A DNA stretch of 38,411 bases, taken from NCBI GenBank assembly GCA_022705325.1, contig JAKJER010000055.1:1-38411 (forward strand). The letters are read 5' to 3'. A program made the position numbers and the translations under genes. A model generated the notes under the pieces. That model made no database searches and had not been told where the DNA came from. It saw only the letters and a list, made by a program, of their open reading frames with translations. The number at the start of each line of letters is the position of its first letter. The stretch's first letter is position 1. Below are positions 23,579 through 31,893 of the stretch, in pieces. This stretch comes from Planctomycetota bacterium (GTDB lineage Bacteria > Planctomycetota > Phycisphaerae > SM23-33).

Positions 23579-25093
23579 CTACAACCCGTACAGTTCCTCG
23601 TACTTGGTTCGCAGGTGGTCCATGAGGGCCTGGTGGCTCAGGGGCTTGCCGGTGACGACCTGGATCAATTCCGGCGCCCGGTACTGCTGTCCGCGGCGGT
23701 GGATGTTTGCTCTCAGGAACTCCAGAAGCGGCCCGAACTGGCCGGAGGCGATCAGGCCGTCCAGGTCGCCCAGCTTCTCGCGGGCGGCGGCGAAGAGCTG
23801 GGCGGCATTGAGGTTGCCCAGCGTGTAGGTCGGGAAGTAGCCGATCCCGCCGTGGCTCCAGTGCACGTCCTGGAGGCAGCCGTGAGCGTCGTCGGGCGGG
23901 GTGATGCCCAGCAGTCGGCGGTACTTCTCGTTCCAGGCCGCCGGCACGTCGCCGGCCGCCATCTGCCCGCTCAGCAGGGCCGTCTCGATCTCGAACCGCA
24001 CGATGACGTGGAGGTTATAGGTCACCTCGTCGGCGTCCACGCGGATCAGCGAGGGCTGGACCTCGTTGACGGCGAAGACGAAGGCGTCGAGGTCCGCGTC
24101 GGCGAGGGACTGAGAAAAATGCTCCGCCAGCACGGGCAGATAGTGGCGCCAGAAGGGGCGGCTTCGGGCGACGAAGTTCTCCCACAATCGCGACTGCGAC
24201 TCGTGGATGCCCAGCGAGACGGGCTCGCCGGCGGGCAGGCCCCAGTGCTCGCGGGGCAGGCCCTGGTCGTAGAGCCCGTGCCCGGTCTCGTGGATGACGC
24301 TGAAGAAGGCGTCGCCGAAGTCGTTCTCGTTGTAGCGCGTGGTCAGGCGGGTGTCTCCCGGCCCGATGTCGCAGCAGAACGGGTGGGCTGTCGGGTCCAG
24401 GCGCCCGGCCTGGAAGTCGAAGCCCAGTTCGCCCGCCACCCGCGTCGCGAATGCCTCCTGGGCGTCGCGGGCGTAGCGGCGGTGGAGGATCTCGCCGCGA
24501 GGGCGGCGGCTGGAGCCCTGGATCCGCTCCAGCAGCCCGGCCAGCTCCGCCCGCAGCGGTTCGAGCACCGACGCCACCCACTGCGTCGTCGCGCCGGGCT
24601 CGTGGTCGTCCAGCAGGGCGTCGTACCGCTGGCCGGCGTGGCCGATGCAGTCGGCCTCCTGCATCTTCAGCTTCACCACCTTGTCCAGCCAGGGCTCGAA
24701 CCGCTTGAAGTCCGACGCCTGGCGGGCCTCGACCCAATGCCCGTAGGCCAGCGACGTCGTTCGCGACAGCTCCTCGACCAGGCTCTTGGGCAGGCGGGTC
24801 TCGCGGTCGTAGCTGCGGCGCAGCTCGCGAATGTTCGTCGCTTCCACCGAGAGCGGATCGGCCACCACCTCGCTGCTCTCGACCGCCGCGATCAGCTCGC
24901 CCGTGACCGCATCCGTGAACCGCTCATGGCACATCCCGGCCAGCAGGGCCAACTGGGCAGAGCGGTGCTCCGCCCCGCCCGCCGGCATGTAGGTCTCGCG
25001 GTCCCAGTCGAGCAGGCCGGCGCACGAGACCAGCAGCGAGATTTCCTGCACACGCTCGGTCAACGAGCGATACGAATCAGCCGGTGAGGTCAT
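23579..25093 (-). CDS. M32-family carboxypeptidase (Taq type)
   Basis: A 504-residue zinc metallocarboxypeptidase of family M32 with broad specificity, cytosolic (no signal peptide). The zinc motif is HETGH (268-272), with the third ligand in IHESQSRLWEN (Glu298). Other family blocks are present: LLDWDRETYMPAGG near the N-terminus, DIGPGDTRLTTRYNENDFGD before the HExxH, and the C-terminal GIGYFPTYTLGNLNAAQLF. The length is standard. AAGGAG five bases before ATG 25093 confirms the start. Monocistronic between the activator and a divergent gene. Confidence 0.95.
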   Translation of the reverse strand: MTSPADSYRSLTERVQEISLLVSCAGLLDWDRETYMPAGGAEHRSAQLALLAGMCHERFTDAVTGELIAAVESSEVVADPLSVEATNIRELRRSYDRETRLPKSLVEELSRTTSLAYGHWVEARQASDFKRFEPWLDKVVKLKMQEADCIGHAGQRYDALLDDHEPGATTQWVASVLEPLRAELAGLLERIQGSSRRPRGEILHRRYARDAQEAFATRVAGELGFDFQAGRLDPTAHPFCCDIGPGDTRLTTRYNENDFGDAFFSVIHETGHGLYDQGLPREHWGLPAGEPVSLGIHESQSRLWENFVARSRPFWRHYLPVLAEHFSQSLADADLDAFVFAVNEVQPSLIRVDADEVTYNLHVIVRFEIETALLSGQMAAGDVPAAWNEKYRRLLGITPPDDAHGCLQDVHWSHGGIGYFPTYTLGNLNAAQLFAAAREKLGDLDGLIASGQFGPLLEFLRANIHRRGQQYRAPELIQVVTGKPLSHQALMDHLRTKYEELYGL

Positions 25094-25256
25094 GGCGTCT
25101 CCTTCTGTCTGTCGCCGCCCACCGCGGGCGATCCGCCGCAGAGCCTACCCGCCCGCGGGGGCGGCTGGCAACACAAACCGCCTTCGCGACGCCCGCGGTT
25201 TTCGGCTTTCGCCGGGCGGGTCCGGCGCGGACAATGCAGGGCGAAAGGAAGGCCGC

Positions 25257-26738
25257 ATGATTCGACCGGCCCTGCCGCTCTGCGTCGCCGCCGCGCTGAC
25301 AACCGCCCTGCTCGCCCGAGCGTCCCTTGCCGACGACGCGGGCGAAGCCGCGGACTACCTCGCGCGGGCCCGCTCGTTCGCCGACTGCATGATCCGCCAC
25401 GGCCGCGACCGATACGGGCCCGTCCACAGCCCCCTGTTCGCCAACGCCCTGACCCGCGAGGACCCGCCCCGCCTGACGCCCTATCCCCTCTTCGCCCCCA
25501 CGCCGGTCAACAAGAAGACGGGCAAGCCCTTTCCGCAGAAAGAGACCGGCCTGCAAGTGTTCGGCCTGTTCGACTTCAACAAGGTGCTGAACTACCCCAA
25601 GGGCCTGGGCAGCGAAGGGCCGCACAAGGTCACCCTGTACGGATGCGACCCGTACGAGGACCGCGAGCTGTACGAGTTCCTGTTCGACCTGTCGCGCCTG
25701 ACGGGCGAGCCGCGCTACGCCGCCGAGGCGAAGAAAGCCCTGGAGTGGTGGTTCCGTCACACGCAGGGACCGGCCGGGCTGTACCCCTGGGGCGAACACC
25801 TGGGCTGGGATTTCGAGAACGAATGCCCCACCTACTTCGCGGGGCCCTCCAAGCACCTGTACGCCGCCTGCTACCACGAGATCAAGGACACCGTGCCGTT
25901 CCTGGACATCTTGGCCGGCCTGCCCGCGGAGGCCCCGGGCAAACCCACGCCGCTGGAACGCTACGCCCTGGGCATCTGGAACGCCCACTTCTGGGACAAG
26001 GACAAGGCCTGGTACTGCCGCCACGGCGACTACCGCGGCCTGGACGACCGCACGGGCAGCCTGAGCGGGTTCCCCGCGCATCTCGGCGCGTATCTGCGGG
26101 TGTGGACGGCCGCCTGGTTGGCCTCCACGGACGACGACTTCCGCCGCCGGATGGAGACGATCCTCCACAAGGTCCTCGACATGGCGGTCGGGCGGAGCGA
26201 GAAGTACGGCTTCTACCCCTTCACCTTCGAGCCGGACGCGGGCAAGGGCATCAAGGAGAAGTCCGCCTCCGGGCAGTCGATGCGGCTGGCGGGGCACGCC
26301 GCCGAGTTGGCGGACAGGCTGGCCAAACCTCTGCCCGAGGCAGCCGCCAAGCTGCGCCGCCTGGCGGAGTTGCACTTCAAGAAGCCCTGGTCCCAGATCG
26401 CCGCATCGTCCCAGCCTGACCAGCCCGCCCCGGCGGACAGCCCGCCCGACCTGTCGAAGGAGAAGGACCCCGCCCGTCACGCCCGGGCGATCCTCCTGTA
26501 CGTCGAGGCCTACCGCCGCCACGGCCGGCGTCAGTATCTGGACGCCGCCCGCTCGTGCGCCCGGCGGGCCGGCGCCATGTTCCTGGACGGCGCCAGCCCC
26601 CTGCCCAGGGCCCTGCCGGCCGGCACGGCGTTGACCACCGCCACGGGCGAGTTTCCCGACTTTTACTTTCGCGGGGCGGCCCTGATGCACGCCCTGGCCC
26701 GCCTGGGCGAGGCGATGGATCACAGCAGCAGGAAGTGA
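25257..26738 (+). CDS. Secreted protein, possible alpha/alpha-toroid glycan enzyme
   Basis: A 493-residue protein with signal peptide MIRPALPLCVAAALTTALLA. The sequence is helix-rich with regularly spaced aromatic/acidic motifs (ALEWWFRHTQ, LGWDFENECPTYF, WNAHFWDKDKAWYCRHGDY), as in (alpha/alpha)6 toroids such as pectate lyases of the PL10 type, unsaturated glycosyl hydrolases or AGE-like epimerases. No family-defining motif is certain, so the function is open. A low-complexity Gln/Pro/Ser stretch near residue 385-410 (SSQPDQPAPADSPPD) separates a shorter C-terminal helical part. Start at ATG 25257 with AAGGAAGG upstream. Its 3' end overlaps the convergent gene at 26720 by 19 bases. Confidence 0.65.
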   Translation: MIRPALPLCVAAALTTALLARASLADDAGEAADYLARARSFADCMIRHGRDRYGPVHSPLFANALTREDPPRLTPYPLFAPTPVNKKTGKPFPQKETGLQVFGLFDFNKVLNYPKGLGSEGPHKVTLYGCDPYEDRELYEFLFDLSRLTGEPRYAAEAKKALEWWFRHTQGPAGLYPWGEHLGWDFENECPTYFAGPSKHLYAACYHEIKDTVPFLDILAGLPAEAPGKPTPLERYALGIWNAHFWDKDKAWYCRHGDYRGLDDRTGSLSGFPAHLGAYLRVWTAAWLASTDDDFRRRMETILHKVLDMAVGRSEKYGFYPFTFEPDAGKGIKEKSASGQSMRLAGHAAELADRLAKPLPEAAAKLRRLAELHFKKPWSQIAASSQPDQPAPADSPPDLSKEKDPARHARAILLYVEAYRRHGRRQYLDAARSCARRAGAMFLDGASPLPRALPAGTALTTATGEFPDFYFRGAALMHALARLGEAMDHSSRK

Positions 26739-27130
26739 TTGCTGACGGCCGCCAGGGCGTACAGCACGCCGGCCAGCACGAGCAGGGGCCCGCACCAGCG
26801 CCGCCAGATGCCGGCGATCAGGCACGCGAACGCGCACTGGACGACCTTGGCCAGGGCCACCGAGACGGGCGAGACCCCCAGAATCTCCCAGAGCAGGCGG
26901 GCGGCTGGGTGGATTTCGGCGGCTGGGCCGTATGCGCTCACGTTGCGGTAGGTGGTGACGGCGTCCAGGACCGCCCCGATCGCCAGGACGACCAGCGGCC
27001 AGCGATAAAACCGCAGGAACGTACCGGGGCGATAGATGAGGATGCGCAGGTTGGTCTTGAACCGCCGTCGCGGCAACCGTTGCGAGGCGACAACCACCCG
27101 CGGGGGCGGGTTGTTCTTCGGATCGGCCAT
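26720..27130 (-). CDS. Small membrane protein, DUF5658-like
   Basis: A 136-residue protein with a basic, cytosolic N-terminus (about residues 1-40) and three to four transmembrane segments. LVVLAIGAVLDAVTTYRNVS opens the membrane part and contains the D...TT(Y) pattern, with GPAAEIHPAARLLWEILG after it; this resembles the DUF5658 family (LD..TT...G..E.NP). The function is unknown. Start at ATG 27130; the larger upstream frame belongs to cysK in the wrong phase. The TACAAT hexamer seven bases before the ATG and the absence of a Shine-Dalgarno sequence suggest a leaderless transcript. Its tail overlaps the convergent secreted gene. Confidence 0.7.
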   Translation of the reverse strand: MADPKNNPPPRVVVASQRLPRRRFKTNLRILIYRPGTFLRFYRWPLVVLAIGAVLDAVTTYRNVSAYGPAAEIHPAARLLWEILGVSPVSVALAKVVQCAFACLIAGIWRRWCGPLLVLAGVLYALAAVSNHFLLL

Positions 27131-27137
27131 CGCCTGT

Positions 27138-27143
27138 ATTGTA
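27138..27143 (-). promoter_or_regulatory. -10 hexamer, predicted leaderless start of the small membrane protein
   Basis: Minus strand TACAAT, seven bases before ATG 27130. The -35 region at 17 nt spacing is poor, so this rests on the -10 and its position. It lies in the gap directly after the cysK stop. Confidence 0.45.
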
Positions 27144-27152
27144 CGCCGGGAG

Positions 27153-28040
27153 CTACAGCAGGGCTGTGCTGAAATACCGCTCGGCCCGGTCGGGCAGGAT
27201 GGTGGCAATGTTGCCCTTGATGCGTGTGGCCAACTGTCGCGCAGCCCAGACGTTGGCGCCGCTGGAGACGCCCACCAGCAGTCCCAGGTCGCGTCCGAGC
27301 TGGCGCGTGGTGTCGATGGCCTCCTCGTCGGTGACTTCCACGACCTCGTCAACCATGCTGACGTCCAGCACGGCGGGGATGAATCCGTCGCCGATGCCCT
27401 GGATGGCGTGCAGGCCGGGCTCGTGGCCCAGCAGGGCGGCCACGTTCTTGGGCTCGACCGCGACGATCCGCACATCGGGCCTGTGCTCCTTGAGGAACTT
27501 GCCGACGCCCTGGAGCGTCCCGCCGCTGCCCACGCCGGCCACGAAGCAGGCGATCTCGCCGTTCAACTGGCGCCACAGCTCGGGGGCGGTCTGCTCGTAG
27601 TGCACGCGGGGGTTGTCGGGGTTCTCGAACTGCTGGGGCACGTAGACGCGCGGGTCCTCGGCGGCCATCTGCTTGACCACCTTCACCGCACCGGGAATGC
27701 TCTCTTCGTCGGGCGTGAGGATCAGGTCCGCGCCCAGGGCACGGATGATCTTCTTGCGTTCCTCGCTCATGCCCTCGGGCATGACGATCCGCACTCGGTA
27801 GCCCTTGAGCCTGCCCACCAGGGCCACCCCGATCCCCGTGTTGCCGGAGGTCGGTTCGACGATGATGGAATCGCTCTTGAGCAGCCCGCGGCGCTGGGCC
27901 CCTTCCAGCATCGACAGGGCCACGCGGTCCTTGACGCTGCCGCCGGGGTTGAGGAACTCGGCCTTGCCGAATACGTTCTCTCCCCGCAGCCGAATCAGGG
28001 GCGTGTTGCCTATCAAATCGAGGATGTTGTCGGTGAACAT
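27153..28040 (-). CDS. cysK: Cysteine synthase (O-acetylserine sulfhydrylase)
   Basis: PLP enzyme that makes L-cysteine from O-acetylserine and sulfide in the cytosol. It is 295 residues, slightly short for the family. The PLP lysine is in LNPGGSVKDRVAL, the cofactor phosphate/carboxylate loop is EPTSGNTGIGVAL, the mobile GVGSGGTLQGVGKF segment is present, and the C-terminal GVSSGANVWAA supplies the pyridine-N serine. The N-terminal DLIGNTPLIRL is canonical. The start at ATG 28040 is unusual in having no ribosome-binding site: a TTGAAC-TATAAG promoter ends eight bases before the ATG. Confidence 0.95.
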   Translation of the reverse strand: MFTDNILDLIGNTPLIRLRGENVFGKAEFLNPGGSVKDRVALSMLEGAQRRGLLKSDSIIVEPTSGNTGIGVALVGRLKGYRVRIVMPEGMSEERKKIIRALGADLILTPDEESIPGAVKVVKQMAAEDPRVYVPQQFENPDNPRVHYEQTAPELWRQLNGEIACFVAGVGSGGTLQGVGKFLKEHRPDVRIVAVEPKNVAALLGHEPGLHAIQGIGDGFIPAVLDVSMVDEVVEVTDEEAIDTTRQLGRDLGLLVGVSSGANVWAARQLATRIKGNIATILPDRAERYFSTALL

Positions 28041-28048
28041 AGCTGAGG

Positions 28049-28077
28049 CTTATACCCGCCGGAGAGGGGCGGTTCAA
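28049..28077 (-). promoter_or_regulatory. Promoter of cysK, predicted leaderless
   Basis: Minus strand: TTGAAC (28077-28072), 17-nt spacer, TATAAG (28054-28049), then eight bases to ATG 28040. The best-matching -35/-10 pair among the leaderless set. Confidence 0.65.
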
Positions 28078-28153
28078 GGGGCAGATGGCGGCCCTGGGGG
28101 GCCGCTCGCCCGGACGGGTGGGCGAAAAAAATTCGCCACTTGAAAAAAACTAC

Positions 28154-28182
28154 TTGTACTTTTGGCTGGGTGCCGATAAAGA
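28154..28182 (+). promoter_or_regulatory. Promoter of the DUF3034-like outer-membrane gene
   Basis: TTGTAC (28154-28159), 17-nt spacer, TAAAGA (28177-28182). The predicted leader is ~48 nt and carries AAGGAG seven bases before ATG 28237. The flanking sequence (28120-28160) is A-rich, which may act as an UP element. Confidence 0.5.
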
Positions 28183-28236
28183 ATGCGTCAACGTTACGCG
28201 GTTCACAATGACTGGCTACCAATAAGGAGAATCGGT

Positions 28237-29316
28237 ATGCGCCTGGTTAACCGCTTGTCCATGCTGCTGTTGCTCGCTTTCCTGTGCGTACCCGCCGTGG
28301 CCGATCAGGCCGAGAGCGGCTGGCTCGCCGCCGCGGGCGAAATCCAGACCCCTGCCGACCTGAACAGCCCCAACGGCACGTGGCTGGCGCAGGCGACCCA
28401 GCCGAAGGGTCCGGCAACCGTGGTCAAGGAAGAGAAGGTCGTGAAGGTGCAAGAGCCCGCCAAGAAGGGCCCGCCCCTGCCCCTGCACACCATCGAAGGC
28501 GCCGGCGGCACGCTGACCGTCCCGGTGGCCTATCTCATCAACCCGGGGCCCGAAGGCTCCATCACGCGCGGGCCGGCTGTTTCGTACACCTTCATCGACA
28601 CCGGCCACCAGAAGAACCTGATGGTGGCCGCCGTCTCGCAGAGCTTCTTCCAGCGCTTTGAGGTCAGCTACGCCCTGGGTCGCTTCTACCTGGGCACGCT
28701 GCCCCACGTGATCCGCAAGGTCAGCGGCGGGGCGCTGCACATCCGCGACGAGGTGTGGCTCAACCAGTTCCGCGGCACGGCCGTGATCATCAAGGAGAAC
28801 GAGTTCGGCTCCTGGTGCCCGCAGGTCACCGCCAGCGCGATCTTCAAGTACAACCAGGGCATCGACAACCTCGACAAGGAGCTCCAGCCCATCGGCGGGC
28901 TCCGGGCGTCCGGCTATCGCCGCCACTACGGCGTGGACTACACGCTGACCCTCTCCAAGATGGTCGTCATGCCGCTGATCGAGAGACCCTTCATCTTCAC
29001 CGTCGGCGGGCGCAACTCCAGCGCGTCGAACATCGGCTACACCGGCTTCACCGACAACGCCGTCTTCAGCGTCGAAGGCAGCGTCATCTGCATGGTCACC
29101 GACAAGCTGGCCGCCTTCTACGAGTTCCGCCAGAAGTCCAACCCCTACAGCCGCGTCCCCGGCGTGGTGGGCGACGAGGGCAACTGGCACGGAGCCGCCC
29201 TGGCCTACATCGTCAACCCCAACCTGGTGGTCGCCGTCGCCTACGGCCGGATGGGCGAGGTCGGCAACACCGACGTCGACGGCGCCTGGGGCTTCCAGAT
29301 CAAGTACGAGTTCTGA
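28237..29316 (+). CDS. Outer-membrane beta-barrel protein, DUF3034-like
   Basis: A 359-residue protein with signal peptide MRLVNRLSMLLLLAFLCVPA. After a Lys/Pro linker (VVKEEKVVKVQEPAKKGPPL) comes the DUF3034-type block HTIEGAGGTLTVPVAYLINP, then MVAAVSQSFFQRFEVSYALG, followed by repeated amphipathic beta strands ending in an aromatic residue (GAWGFQIKYEF), as in outer-membrane barrels. Start at ATG 28237 with AAGGAG. It is probably an outer-membrane pore or structural barrel; ligand and partner are unknown. Strong terminator hairpin at 29401. Confidence 0.75.
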   Translation: MRLVNRLSMLLLLAFLCVPAVADQAESGWLAAAGEIQTPADLNSPNGTWLAQATQPKGPATVVKEEKVVKVQEPAKKGPPLPLHTIEGAGGTLTVPVAYLINPGPEGSITRGPAVSYTFIDTGHQKNLMVAAVSQSFFQRFEVSYALGRFYLGTLPHVIRKVSGGALHIRDEVWLNQFRGTAVIIKENEFGSWCPQVTASAIFKYNQGIDNLDKELQPIGGLRASGYRRHYGVDYTLTLSKMVVMPLIERPFIFTVGGRNSSASNIGYTGFTDNAVFSVEGSVICMVTDKLAAFYEFRQKSNPYSRVPGVVGDEGNWHGAALAYIVNPNLVVAVAYGRMGEVGNTDVDGAWGFQIKYEF

Positions 29317-29320
29317 CCCC

Positions 29321-29352
29321 GAATTGCACGAATGAAGCGAATTACACGAATG
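29321..29352. repeat. Imperfect 14-nt direct repeat
   Basis: GAATTGCACGAATG (29321-29334) and GAATTACACGAATG (29339-29352), starting four bases after the stop codon. AT-richer than its surroundings. Confidence 0.55.
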
Positions 29353-29400
29353 GACCGGAAGAAGCTGATCTGACGGCTTCACCAGGTCGATCGACTGAAA

Positions 29401-29432
29401 CAGAGGGCCTTCCCAGCCGGGAAGGCCCTCTG
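29401..29432 (+). terminator. 14-bp perfect hairpin
   Basis: CAGAGGGCCTTCCC (29401-29414), loop AGCC, GGGAAGGCCCTCTG (29419-29432). It lies ~85 nt downstream of the outer-membrane gene. Only TTT follows at a distance of three bases (GCATTT), so it may be an inefficient intrinsic terminator or a stability hairpin. Confidence 0.65.
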
Positions 29433-29452
29433 GCATTTGGGGACTCAACCGC

Positions 29453-29491
29453 AAAGCCCCCGCGCCCCCTCCGGGGCAGGTCCGAGGCTTT
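29453..29491 (+). repeat. Copy 3 (diverged) of the AAAGCC/GGCTTT hairpin family
   Basis: Outer arms AAAGCC (29453-29458) and GGCTTT (29486-29491), inner stem GCCCC (29464-29468) / GGGGC (29473-29477). It shares the GCAAAGCCC...GGGGCAGG...GGCTTTCG order with the copies at 12579 and 21023, with weaker pairing. It overlaps the presumed -35 region of the next gene. Confidence 0.45.
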
Positions 29492-29511
29492 CGTTGCGGC
29501 GCTTTCGATGC

Positions 29512-29517
29512 TACGAT
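29512..29517 (+). promoter_or_regulatory. -10 hexamer, predicted leaderless start
   Basis: TACGAT six bases before ATG 29524; no Shine-Dalgarno sequence. The -35 at 17 nt spacing (TTTCGT, 29489-29494) is weak. Confidence 0.45.
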
Positions 29518-29523
29518 AGCCCC

Positions 29524-30150
29524 ATGGCACTTATTCGCCTTACCTTGCCCGCCGACCTGCCGCCCATCCCGCCGAAGGTGAGCGCCTTCATCGCCGATGC
29601 CAACGCCCGCATCGAAGCCTTCATCCAGTCCCGCCTGAACGAGCCGATCCACTCGTTCGTTCCCAGCGACTTTGCCCTGGTGTATGGGGCGTTGCGGCAC
29701 GTAGCCGAGGAGCACCTGGCGCCGGGGCCCCTCTTCTGCGAATGGGGCAGCGGGGCGGGGGTGGTGACGTGCCTGGCGGCCATGCTGGGCTTCGAGGCCT
29801 GCGGCATCGAGGTGGAGGGCGACCTGGTGAACCTGGCGGGCGCGTTGGCCCGGGGCCACCACGTCCGGGCGGGCTTCTGCCTGGGCAACTTCGTCCCGCA
29901 CGAGGGACAGGCCATCGCCGCCCAGACCGAGGAGTTCGAGTGGCTGGCCGTCGGCGGGCGGGACCCGTACGCGGAGATGGACCTGGACATCTGCGACTTC
30001 GACGTCATTTTCGCCTACCCCTGGCCCGGCGAGGAGCGGGTGATCGAGCGGCTCTTCGAGCGTTTCGCCGCCAACGGCGCCCTGTTGATCACCTACAACG
30101 GGCACGAGGGCGTACGAGTGTTCCGAAAGCGGGCGGGGCGGCACGGATAG
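29524..30150 (+). CDS. Class I SAM-methyltransferase-like protein
   Basis: A 208-residue cytosolic protein with a SAM-fold core: FCEWGSGAGVVTCLAAMLGF (about 73-92) is the glycine-rich motif I, with GIEVEGDLVNLAGALA (acidic residue after strand 2) and FDVIFAYPWPGEERVIERLF as the motif IV-like segment. ANGALLITYNG ends the fold. It resembles uncharacterised class I methyltransferases; the acceptor substrate is unknown. The first ~45 residues are an extra helical region (SAFIADANARIEAFIQSRLN). ATG 29524 lacks a Shine-Dalgarno sequence and follows a -10 hexamer by six bases. Confidence 0.75.
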   Translation: MALIRLTLPADLPPIPPKVSAFIADANARIEAFIQSRLNEPIHSFVPSDFALVYGALRHVAEEHLAPGPLFCEWGSGAGVVTCLAAMLGFEACGIEVEGDLVNLAGALARGHHVRAGFCLGNFVPHEGQAIAAQTEEFEWLAVGGRDPYAEMDLDICDFDVIFAYPWPGEERVIERLFERFAANGALLITYNGHEGVRVFRKRAGRHG

Positions 30151-30173
30151 GGGTTCGTCCAAGCAGAGGAGAG

Positions 30174-30327
30174 TTTCCAACAGATGAATGGTCAGTAGTC
30201 AATGTTCAACGAAAGGACCAATGGTCAAGGCCGAACGAGGCCGATCAACACAGACTGGAGCCTATTGAACATTGCCCTTTGGAACGCTCCCCTTGAGAAT
30301 TGGAACTTGGAAGTTCATCTGTTGAAA
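30174..30327. repeat. Intergenic imperfect palindrome with nested stems
   Basis: Outer arms TTTCCAACAGATGAA (30174-30188) and TTCATCTGTTGAAA (30314-30327) pair over 14 bp with one bulge; an inner pair CAATGTTCAA (30200-30209) / TTGAACATTG (30265-30274) is perfect. The 313-nt gap between the methyltransferase-like gene and trpB2 holds only this element and the trpB2 promoter. Composition is unusually AT-rich. It could be a small non-autonomous repeat or a regulatory structure. Confidence 0.6.
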
Positions 30328-30374
30328 CTCCTCTTCTTCCTTTTCCGCTCGCCCCTCGCCGGCCAAAAAACCCC

Positions 30375-30403
30375 TTTACGCCCCCGCCGGGGGGAAGTAT
30401 AAG
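30375..30403 (+). promoter_or_regulatory. Promoter of trpB2
   Basis: TTTACG (30375-30380), 17-nt spacer, TATAAG (30398-30403). The predicted leader of ~54 nt carries AGGAA before ATG 30464. Confidence 0.55.
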
Positions 30404-30463
30404 AAGGGTTCGCGGCGCAGAGGCGCCCGGTAGACCCCTTTGGCCTAGAGCACAGGAAATCGC

Positions 30464-31867
30464 ATGGAACAAACGAAGATCTTCCTCGACGAGAAGGACA
30501 TGCCGCGGCAGTGGTACAACCTGGCCGCCGACCTGCCTACCCCGCCGCTGCCCCCCCTGGGGCCCGACGGACAGCCCGTCAAGCCGGAGATGCTCGCGCC
30601 GGTCTTCCCGATGAACATCATCGAGCAGGAGGTCTGCAGCGACCGCTGGGTGGACATCCCCGAGGAGATCCTCGGCCTGCTGAAGCTGTGGCGCCCCAGC
30701 CCGCTGTACCGGGCCAGGCGGCTGGAGCAGGAACTCAAGACGCCTGCCCGCATCTACTACAAGAACGAGGGCGTCAGCCCGGCCGGCAGCCACAAGCCCA
30801 ACACCGCCGTTCCCCAGGCCTGGTACAACAAGCAGGCGGGCATCGAGCGTCTGACCACCGAGACCGGGGCGGGCCAGTGGGGCTCGGCCCTGTCCTTCGC
30901 GTGCAGCCTGATCGGGCTGGAGTGCAAGGTCTTCATGGTCAAGATCAGTTTCGAGCAGAAGCCCTTCCGCCGGCTGATGATGCAGACTTGGGGCGGCAAG
31001 TGCATCCCCAGCCCATCGAGCGAGACCAACGCCGGTCGGGCCATCCTGGCCAAGGACCCCAACTGCCCCGGCTCGCTGGGCATCGCCATCAGCGAGGCGA
31101 TCGAGGCCGCCGTGACCGACCCCACGGGCAAGACCCGCTACAGCCTGGGCAGCGTGCTCAACCACGTCATGCTGCACCAGACCATCATCGGCCTGGAGGC
31201 CAAGAAGCAGCTCGCCCTGGCCGGCGAGAAGAAGGTGGACGCCATCGTCGGCTGCGCCGGCGGCGGGTCCAATTTCGCGGGGCTGGCCTTCCCCTTCGTC
31301 TGCGACAAGATCCACGGCGCCGACATCCGCATCATCCCCGTCGAGCCGCGCTCCTGCCCCACCATGACCAAGGCGCCGTTCATGTACGACCACGGCGACA
31401 CGGCCAAGATGACCCCCCTGCTGCCCATGCACTCGCTGGGCCACAACTTCATCCCCGAACCCATCCACGCCGGCGGGCTGCGCTACCACGGCATGGCCCC
31501 GCTGGTCAGCCAGGCCATCGTCGAGGGCCTGCTCGAGCCCCAGGCCTACAGCCAGATCAAGTGCTACGAGTCGGCCCTGCTGTGGGCCCGCACCGAGGGG
31601 TTCATCTCCGCCCCCGAGACCAGCCACGCCATCGCCGCCACCATCGATCTGGCCAACCAGGCCCGCGAGGAAGGCAAAGAACGCGTGATCGTCATGAACT
31701 GGTCCGGGCACGGGCTGATGGACCTGGTCGGCTACGACAAGTTCCTCCAGGGCCAACTCGTCGACCACGCCCTGCCCGAGGAAGAACTCGCCGCCAGCCT
31801 GGAGTCGATCCAGCCGCTTCCGCCGGCGCCCGAGCGCCGCAGCGGCAAGTGGCAGGCGGCTCGGTAG
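30464..31867 (+). CDS. trpB2: Tryptophan synthase beta-like protein, TrpB2 type
   Basis: A 467-residue PLP enzyme. It converts indole and serine to tryptophan; TrpB2-type enzymes often work without TrpA. The PLP lysine is in NEGVSPAGSHKPNTAVPQAW, the glycine phosphate loop is VGCAGGGSNFAGLAF, and LTTETGAGQWGSALSFACSL lines the indole tunnel. The long N-terminus (ILGLLKLWRPSPLYRARRLE) and the RIIPVEPRSCPTMTK segment are TrpB2 features, as is the overall length above 430. No trpA or other trp genes are adjacent. A strong hairpin follows the stop. Confidence 0.93.
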   Translation: MEQTKIFLDEKDMPRQWYNLAADLPTPPLPPLGPDGQPVKPEMLAPVFPMNIIEQEVCSDRWVDIPEEILGLLKLWRPSPLYRARRLEQELKTPARIYYKNEGVSPAGSHKPNTAVPQAWYNKQAGIERLTTETGAGQWGSALSFACSLIGLECKVFMVKISFEQKPFRRLMMQTWGGKCIPSPSSETNAGRAILAKDPNCPGSLGIAISEAIEAAVTDPTGKTRYSLGSVLNHVMLHQTIIGLEAKKQLALAGEKKVDAIVGCAGGGSNFAGLAFPFVCDKIHGADIRIIPVEPRSCPTMTKAPFMYDHGDTAKMTPLLPMHSLGHNFIPEPIHAGGLRYHGMAPLVSQAIVEGLLEPQAYSQIKCYESALLWARTEGFISAPETSHAIAATIDLANQAREEGKERVIVMNWSGHGLMDLVGYDKFLQGQLVDHALPEEELAASLESIQPLPPAPERRSGKWQAAR

Positions 31868-31893
31868 ACGAGAAACCAGAGACAAAAAGGACT

